Shown here: positions 61,901 through 64,000 of the stretch, piece after piece
Layout: each line of letters begins with the position of its first letter
Position numbering within the stretch: position 1 is the stretch's first letter
Assembly: GCF_037975245.1 (NCBI RefSeq)
Contig: NC_092581.1
Coordinates: 10,175,303 to 10,239,302 of the forward strand
DNA length: 64,000 nt
Direction: 5' to 3'
From: Apostichopus japonicus
Taxonomy: Eukaryota; Echinodermata; Holothuroidea; Aspidochirotida; Stichopodidae
Translations under genes and position numbers: made by a program
The notes under the pieces: generated by a model
Seen by the model: only the letters and a program-made list of their open reading frames with translations
Told to the model about the DNA's origin: nothing
The model's database searches: none

Positions 61901-63182
61901 TTAATAGCAATTTAAAAAAGCTACTGTCAACATGTGAGACAAATGTAGGACATGAATTGTTAGTTTTCACTTGTTCACAAGGTCCCAGGTGTGAGATCCT
62001 TATAAGTTTAAGTATACTGCCCTCTAATATTGTGAACTGCATCATCAAATCACTGATCTGTACACTAACTAGGGATGCACCGGATATCCGGTCCGGCCGG
62101 ACTATCCGGCCGGATAGTGAGCAATTATCCGGTTCCGGCCGGATATTTTTCAAAATCCGGCCGGATCTTTTGCAAAATCTGGCCGGATCTTTTTCAAAAT
62201 CTGGCCTGAATTATTCCTTAAAAAGGTAGGTAGTACTGTATGCAGTATTTTTCCAGCAAACAAATTTTCATACTGTATCAAGCTTGTCAACAATTATATT
62301 GTAGTTAAATTTTATTAAAGAATGTAGATTACACCACTTCAAGTCATATTTAATCTCATAAATGGGGTCTTAATTTCACCTTCTTTATAATATGCGTATA
62401 CCTCACCTAAGATTTGCTACTTGTTTCATACTTCTACTTCTTATTAATGATTTTCTGAAAAAATCCGGTTCCGGCCAGATTTTATCCGGCCGAATTTCAT
62501 GTACTATCCGGCAAAATCCGGTTCCGGCCGGATCCAAAATTTGGATCCGGTGCATCCCTAACACTAACAGTGCAACAGTGTACAGATCAGTGCATCAAAT
62601 AGATCCTCTCTTTCTGTAGCTACTTAGCTAAGAGTAATATGCAGTGTCTTCTCTCAAGTCCATGTGTTCAGTAAAGTATACAGCAGATATTCCACAGCAG
62701 GGACTGTAATACTGTAGTGTTTTTAACAATATTTTGATTTTGGTGATATATATTAATATATCGATATGCTGTGAGATTTGCTTCCGACAACATTCTCAAA
62801 CGAGCCAAAGCTGTGCAAAGATATTTTAATCTGATGAACAGGACCACAAAACATGACTTTTAACAGATAAAATGATTTTTTTTTAATAATCAAACAAAAT
62901 GGAAGTAGTAGGCTACAATTTGTATTGCAAGCGCAGGCATTCTAGAGATGGCATTTTTTGTAATGTGGTTTGTACACCTTGTGGTGTTTTTTTTTTTTTT
63001 TAAGTGAAGTGTTGCTTTATCAGATGCTATTAAATTTTGAGACTTTCTACATGGTGTTGTACATAATGATATTTTTTCATGTTTGTTTTAATCTCTCCTG
63101 AAGGCCTTTGCTAGAGAAGGAGCAAAGGTTTTTGCTACAGATATCAACTTAGAAAAGTTGAAAGAGTTAGAAGGAATAAATG
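58926..63182 (+). CDS. BDH2: BDH2/DHRS6 short-chain dehydrogenase, first two exons (partial)
   Basis: NAD-dependent cytosolic short-chain dehydrogenase/reductase; in mammals it is linked to (R)-3-hydroxybutyrate oxidation and siderophore-like 2,5-dihydroxybenzoate or 4-oxoproline metabolism. Exon 1 (58926-58997) reads MGRLDGKVAFCTASAQGIGR and exon 2 (63104-63182) reads AFAREGAKVFATDINLEKLK, ending in GELEGIN-like LEGIN before G|GTAAGTG. The T-A-S-A-Q-G-I-G string is the nucleotide-binding loop as in human BDH2, and Asp37 in ATDIN is the NAD-selecting acid. Only about 50 of an expected ~245 residues are in the window; the catalytic Ser-Tyr-Lys exons lie to the right. Intron 1 is 4.1 kb and dense in transposons. 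The ATG has the same start context as the human protein (MGRLDGKV). Confidence 0.93.
59212..60095. mobile_element. Inverted-repeat element, CAGACCTGTCAAC ends
   Basis: Terminal inverted repeats CAGACCTGTCAAC (59212) and GTTGACAGGTCTG (ending 60095) enclose 884 bp. Subterminal G/A-rich words (CCGGGAGAATA, AAACTGGGAG) occur at both ends. No coding capacity is seen. The CAG start resembles hAT elements, but flanking 8-mers do not match cleanly, so the target duplication is not established. Confidence 0.6.
60193..60926 (-). mobile_element. MITE with GAATGAC subterminal repeats, copy 2
   Basis: 734 bp, inverted relative to copy 1 (4235-4836), with an exact 8-bp target duplication CCTTTGCT (60185-60192 and 60927-60934). 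It is longer than copy 1: it has a hairpin segment near 60725-60768 (AAGCCACGCA ... TGCGTGGCTT) and a pyrimidine-rich stretch near 60430-60560 that copy 1 lacks or has in another form. Confidence 0.85.
61000..61570 (+). mobile_element. Decayed LINE reverse-transcriptase fragment
   Basis: Around 61110-61140 a frame reads MDLSKAFNVVPHR, the reverse-transcriptase motif usually D-F-S-K-A-F-D. Upstream, 61015-61045 in a shifted frame reads RQHGFRHGRS, as in LINE fingers. Further right, 61395-61450 reads QPPELKSASSVVSFRHLLEN, typical of LINE C-terminal ends. Stops and frameshifts separate the blocks, so the element is dead. Confidence 0.7.
62070..62560. mobile_element. hAT-type MITE with CCGGCCGG subrepeats
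   Basis: 491 bp flanked by an exact 8-bp target duplication ACACTAAC (62062-62069 and 62561-62568). Inverted ends are TAGGGATGCACCGGAT and ATCCGGTGCATCCCTA. Many copies of ATCCGGCCGG or ATCCGGTTCCGGCC fill both subterminal regions. End sequence and 8-bp duplication are classical for hAT. Confidence 0.92.
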
Positions 63183-63674
63183 GTAAGTGATTAGTTTTCT
63201 TTTCAATTGATTAAAATGTCTTTATCATATTTGAATAGTTAAATTAAATGGCTTTACTCTTCCTGGCCTTTGCTTGATCCCAAACAATCCAATGTATGAT
63301 TGGGCTAGTCACCTACCTACTGTATCACCCAAACGATTTCCAAGATTGACTGCTTGATACTGTATGTGTAACCAAATCTAATTTTGCATTTTGCAGAAAG
63401 TAAATTTAAGTAAAGTTAATTTCTTTATCCTTTATACAGGAGCCAATACCATCACTTTATTGATTTTGAACCTTGATATTAGATATCCATGCCCTGAATG
63501 TTTCATCACTTAATCATTGACAAAAAACAACAAAGCTCTTGACACAGAAATTCTAAATCACTAAACAACATGAACACAATTCTACAAAAACATATCTGGA
63601 GTTGGTGATTCATTCTCCTGTTTGCCTGAAACAGATATTGGGAGGTTTGGGAAAGCATGAACGGAGGCGGAGGG

Positions 63675-63800
63675 TGAGGTGGGGGGGGGGGGGTTTAGGA
63701 GGGTGTGGGAAATTTAGGAGGGTGTGGGGGATTTAGGAGGGTGTGGGGGATTTAGGAGGGTGTGGGGGATTAAGGAGGGTGTGGGGGATTTAGGTCGGGG
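63675..63800 (+). repeat. 20-bp G-rich minisatellite in BDH2 intron 2
   Basis: About six units of GGAGGGTGTGGGGGATTTAG, preceded by a run of 12 or more G. No coding meaning. Confidence 0.9.
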
Positions 63801-64000
63801 ACACTGCAAAGTTGGAGAGGTTAAAAAGTATTTTAGTCCAAGGAGTTACAGTAACGTACTTCATTGACAAGTTATGTTGAAAGAGAAAGTTTTTATTTGT
63901 TTGTGAAAATATAATTGCAATATGGAATGTTCAGTATTGTCTTGATCAACTCCAATTCAAATATTGCCATTTTTTTTTTTTGTTGGTTAAATTGAATCAA

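Noticed and set aside
62392-62619. 75-codon frame ending in IRCIPNTNSATVYR
   Set aside because: Runs across the right end of the hAT MITE; no coding potential.

Overview
This is eukaryotic genomic DNA: multi-exon genes with GT-AG introns, an AT-rich background, abundant SINEs, MITEs and minisatellites, and no operon-like packing. The gene set (CEP97, FAAH2, BDH2/DHRS6, a neurotrophin/Spaetzle-like prohormone, a PB1/SAMD3-like gene) and frequent 'GGCCTAGGCTA'-type intron words point to a marine invertebrate deuterostome. An echinoderm, perhaps a sea cucumber, is my best guess; this is inference, not proof.

Layout. (1) 1.35-3.3 kb, minus strand: a short two-exon PB1/SAMD3-like gene or pseudogene with a one-base frameshift. 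(2) 3.3-9.0 kb: intergenic DNA with two MITE insertions, a tRNA-derived SINE and a 41-nt palindrome. (3) 9.0-40.0 kb, plus strand: a CEP97 orthologue whose 18 coding exons join in frame to 1,541 codons. Order: leucine-rich repeats, LRR cap, basic/Pro-Ser linker, IQ motif, coiled coil, a fibronectin type III domain, and a long basic tail. Its 10.5-kb last intron holds, on the minus strand at 30.6-32.7 kb, a complete two-exon gene for a secreted cystine-knot precursor that resembles neurotrophin/Spaetzle but lacks one specific disulfide pair. (4) 40.0-46.9 kb: convergent intergenic region with minisatellites and a 570-bp CAT repeat. (5) 46.9-56.5 kb, minus strand: FAAH2, six coding exons, 550 codons, catalytic Lys-Ser-Ser all visible. 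(6) 56.5-58.9 kb: head-to-head spacer with a TTAA-flanked MITE that carries a nested retroposon. (7) 58.9 kb to the end, plus strand: the first two exons of BDH2/DHRS6, whose 4.1-kb first intron has accumulated a hAT MITE, a GAATGAC MITE, a third inverted-repeat element and a decayed LINE.

The genes do not form a pathway. CEP97 acts at the centriole and cilium, FAAH2 hydrolyses lipid amides, BDH2 is an NAD-dependent short-chain dehydrogenase, and the nested gene encodes a secreted ligand. The most distinctive items are the nested ligand gene with its concerted cysteine loss, the fibronectin domain and tail on CEP97, and several transposon copies with exact target-site duplications.
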